NCBI GenBank assembly: GCA_024683115.1
Contig: JAIKYM010000148.1
Coordinates: 1-6,348 of the forward strand
Reading direction: 5' to 3'
From: Bacilli bacterium
GTDB lineage: Bacteria > Bacillota_I > Bacilli_A > RF39 > UBA660
DNA length: 6,348 bases
Below are positions 4,950 to 6,348 of this stretch, piece by piece. The first letter of the stretch is position 1. Every line of letters begins with the position of its first letter. Under the pieces are notes generated by a model. It was not told the DNA's origin. It saw only the letters and a program-made list of their open reading frames with translations, and searched no databases. The position numbers and the translations under genes are program-made.

Positions 4950-5318
4950 ATGAATTGTAATGTTTGTAATAAACCTATCGAACCTGGCTCAGCTTTTTGC
5001 CCTGGATGTGGTAATAAGTTAGTTCAAAATAATCAAAAAATGGTTAAAGTAGTATTTCATAGAGCTAAGAGATTCACTGGATGTGCAGTTACTTTTGATG
5101 TCTTTATTGATAATCAACCTATCGGTAGTTTAAAGAATAATGGTACATTAGAGGTAATGCTAAGTGTTGGGGCACATCATGTAATATTTGATATGTGGTC
5201 AGCTACTAGTCCTATTGATATTATGGTTCCAGATTGTAATACTTTAAATGTCGAAGTAGCACTAGAGATTGGACTAATGACAAATAAGATAGTTGTTTTA
5301 TCAACAACTGCAATTTAG
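4950..5318 (+). CDS. Zinc-ribbon protein with C-terminal beta-rich domain
   Basis: This 122-residue protein opens with a zinc ribbon, Cys3-x2-Cys6-x10-Cys17-x2-Cys20, of the form CxVCxKPIEPGSAFCPGCG. It continues after a short Asn/Gln/Lys linker into a domain of about 90 residues predicted to be all beta. That part contains VKVVFHRAKRFTGCAVTFDVFIDNQPIGSLKNNG, then a strand-turn GAHHVIFDMWS. The 'ID-x-x-x-x-G-x-L-x-x-G' and 'G-x-H' pattern is seen in PEGA-like and related small beta-sandwich domains that accompany zinc ribbons in Firmicutes. There is no signal peptide or membrane span, so it is probably cytosolic. AGGAG (4937-4941) lies 8 bases upstream of the ATG. It is 17 bases ahead of a second zinc-ribbon gene, and both share a downstream terminator, so they likely form an operon. 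Function is unknown; protein-protein or nucleic-acid contacts are typical guesses for such ribbons. Confidence 0.88.
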   Translation: MNCNVCNKPIEPGSAFCPGCGNKLVQNNQKMVKVVFHRAKRFTGCAVTFDVFIDNQPIGSLKNNGTLEVMLSVGAHHVIFDMWSATSPIDIMVPDCNTLNVEVALEIGLMTNKIVVLSTTAI

Positions 5319-5335
5319 AAAAGGAGAAAGTATAT

Positions 5336-5746
5336 ATGGCAAAAGTTTGTAACGCTTGTGGAAATGTAATTAATGATGGAGATGCTTTTTGTAAGGCATG
5401 TGGCGCTAGTGCTCCAGTAGCTGCAACAACTGACTCATTTGTTAATAATCCTGTACAACCAGTTCAACCTGTACAACAACAACCATATAACCAAACACAA
5501 CCACAACCTGTAAAAGGTAAAACTGTTGGTACTGCAATTGGTGCATTAGTATGTGGTATTATTGGTTTATTAATTCTTCCTATTCCAATGGGAATTGTTG
5601 CTCTAAGCTTAGGTTTATCAGCATTAAATCATTTAAAATCATTCCCTAACGATGGTGGAAAAGGTATGGCTATTGCTGGTGTAGTAATTGGTTCATTCAA
5701 TATTATTTACGGAGTATTAGCATTAGTTATTGCATTAGGAAAATAG
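5336..5746 (+). CDS. Zinc-ribbon membrane protein with DUF4190-like two-helix domain
   Basis: The 136-residue product has three parts. An N-terminal zinc ribbon (Cys5, Cys8, Cys19, Cys22; CNACGNVINDGDAFCKACG) is followed by a low-complexity linker rich in Pro, Gln and Val (about 38-60, PVQPVQPVQQQP-like). The C-terminal region is hydrophobic with two membrane segments, about 64-97 (Gly/Ile/Leu-rich, with an IPMG break) and 110-134 (MAIAGVVIGSFNIIYGVLALVIAL). The helix-GGKGMAIAG-helix layout matches DUF4190-type domains common in Gram-positive bacteria. The ribbon and linker probably face the cytosol, giving an N-in, C-in hairpin. The ribosome binding site AAAAGGAG (5319-5326) sits in the 17-base gap after the previous gene, so the two are co-transcribed, and both carry a ribbon of the same Cys spacing. 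No function is known. A strong terminator follows. Confidence 0.9.
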   Translation: MAKVCNACGNVINDGDAFCKACGASAPVAATTDSFVNNPVQPVQPVQQQPYNQTQPQPVKGKTVGTAIGALVCGIIGLLILPIPMGIVALSLGLSALNHLKSFPNDGGKGMAIAGVVIGSFNIIYGVLALVIALGK

Positions 5747-5765
5747 TTAATTAATAACGTTGATG

Positions 5766-5800
5766 AAATAGTTACAGTAGTAACTATTTTTTCTTTTCTT
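5766..5800 (+). terminator. Strong intrinsic terminator after the zinc-ribbon pair
   Basis: AAATAGTTAC (5766-5775) pairs perfectly with GTAACTATTT (5780-5789) around AGTA, a 10-bp stem, followed by a T-rich run to 5800. It closes the zinc-ribbon unit before the tilS promoter. Confidence 0.92.
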
Positions 5801-5827
5801 GTCATTTTCACATAATATAGATATAAT
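5799..5827 (+). promoter_or_regulatory. Promoter of tilS
   Basis: TTGTCA (5799-5804) and TATAAT (5822-5827) have a 17-base spacer. The -35 begins in the T-rich tail of the preceding terminator. The transcript start is near 5834, giving a very short leader before GGGG (5839-5842) and the ATG at 5850. Confidence 0.85.
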
Positions 5828-5849
5828 ACAATTGATTTGGGGAATTCAT

Positions 5850-6348
5850 ATGGATAATATTAATACATTATTACAATCCTTAAATATAGATGGAAACATC
5901 ATTGTAGCATGCTCAGGCGGACCAGACAGCATGTTTCTTTTGCATGTCTTAAAACAAAAAGGATACAGCGTAATTTGTGCTCATGTTAATCATAATTTAA
6001 GACCTGAATCTAAAGAAGAATATGAATATGTAGAGTCATATTGTAAGGATAATAATATTATATTTGAAGGAACTGAATTACATGATTTGCCTAAGGTAAA
6101 TACCGAATTAAAAGCTAGAGAAAAAAGATATGAATTTTTTAAATCTTTAATAAAAAAATATAAAGCTAAATATTTATTTACTGCCCACCATGGAGATGAT
6201 TTAACTGAAACTATTCTATTAAGAATAGTAAGAGGATCAACTCTAAATGGTTATGCAGGATTTAATATTATTACAGATAAAAAAGATTATAAAATTATTA
6301 GACCTTTAGTATATTTAACTAAAGATGAAATTACTAAATACTTAGATG
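5850..6348 (+). CDS. tilS: tRNA(Ile)-lysidine synthetase, N-terminal part (cut by window end)
   Basis: TilS converts the wobble cytidine 34 of the minor CAU-anticodon isoleucine tRNA to lysidine, using ATP and lysine, so that it reads AUA instead of AUG. That is essential in bacteria, and AUA is frequent in this AT-rich window. The 166 complete codons seen cover most of the catalytic N-terminal domain. They include strand IIVACSGGPDSMFLLHVL with the PP-loop SGGPDS (22-27), AHVNHNLRPESKEE, the KAREKRYEFF helix, TAHHGDDLTETILLRIVRGS (the conserved HH-x-DD-x-x-ET motif) and IIRPLVYLTKDEI. Length and key residues are as expected so far. The tRNA-binding C-terminal domain lies beyond the window. 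The start is supported by GGGG at 5839-5842. In many Firmicutes tilS precedes hpt and ftsH, which may follow here. Confidence 0.96.
   Translation, partial: MDNINTLLQSLNIDGNIIVACSGGPDSMFLLHVLKQKGYSVICAHVNHNLRPESKEEYEYVESYCKDNNIIFEGTELHDLPKVNTELKAREKRYEFFKSLIKKYKAKYLFTAHHGDDLTETILLRIVRGSTLNGYAGFNIITDKKDYKIIRPLVYLTKDEITKYLD

Noticed and set aside
5913..5930. Odd PP-loop SGGPDS in TilS
   Set aside because: SGGPDS occurs in ordinary Firmicute TilS proteins, so it is not unusual.
1..6348. TGA read as Trp (Mycoplasma-type code)
   Set aside because: No gene here contains an in-frame TGA and all Trp codons are TGG. Only the lack of TGA stops remains as a hint.
1..6348. CRISPR array, insertion sequence, phage or toxin-antitoxin element, tRNA or rRNA gene
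   Set aside because: I saw no spaced direct repeats, transposase motifs, terminal inverted repeats or cloverleaf sequences. Intergenic gaps are all under 200 bases and explained by promoters, leaders and terminators.

Overview
The window looks like chromosomal DNA from a low-GC Bacillota/Mycoplasmatota-type bacterium, for example an Erysipelotrichia, RF39-like or other gut Bacilli lineage. The reasons are the very AT-rich sequence, strong GGAGG or GGTGAT Shine-Dalgarno sites, U-tailed hairpin terminators after most transcription units, near-consensus 17-bp-spaced promoters, and the Firmicute gene order ECF ATPase - truA - rplM - rpsI. All recognised genes are on the + strand. The recognised genes and the 20-codon reading frame use only TAG (7 of 10) or TAA (3 of 10) as stops. 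Every Trp codon I read is TGG, so nothing here shows TGA reassignment. The lineage assignment is an inference from style and gene order.

Layout. 1-998: the 3' end of an ECF-transporter ATPase, overlapping the tRNA pseudouridine synthase gene truA by one base and ending at a terminator. 1000-2095: a ribosomal protein unit with a consensus promoter, a structured leader that fits the L13 autoregulatory leader, rplM, rpsI and a terminator. 2099-3071: a one-gene unit for an unrecognised cytosolic protein with an HELQH zinc-peptidase-like motif, whose terminator hairpin includes its own stop codon. 3163-3615: a zinc-ribbon protein. 3659-4866: an extended -10 promoter, a 20-codon cysteine-rich reading frame, an intrinsic terminator one base after its stop, and then prs (PRPP synthetase, long divergent form). 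The T-tract of that terminator abuts the prs Shine-Dalgarno, so prs appears to depend on read-through. 4900-5789: two adjacent small zinc-ribbon genes, one with a beta-rich tail and one with two membrane segments, closed by a strong terminator. 5799-6348: promoter and 5' part of tilS (tRNA-Ile lysidine synthetase), cut by the window end.

Most of the window is translation and nucleotide housekeeping: truA and tilS modify tRNA, rplM and rpsI encode ribosomal proteins, and prs makes PRPP. The most interesting point is the arrangement ahead of prs, which has the parts of a leader-peptide attenuator: a short Cys-rich ORF with a strong SD, a terminator, and a competing upstream pairing partner for the terminator's 5' arm. 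Other points are an ECF ATPase with Asn where the H-loop His is expected and no ecfT before truA, an uncharacterised HExxH protein, and a concentration of small Cys4 zinc-ribbon proteins around prs.
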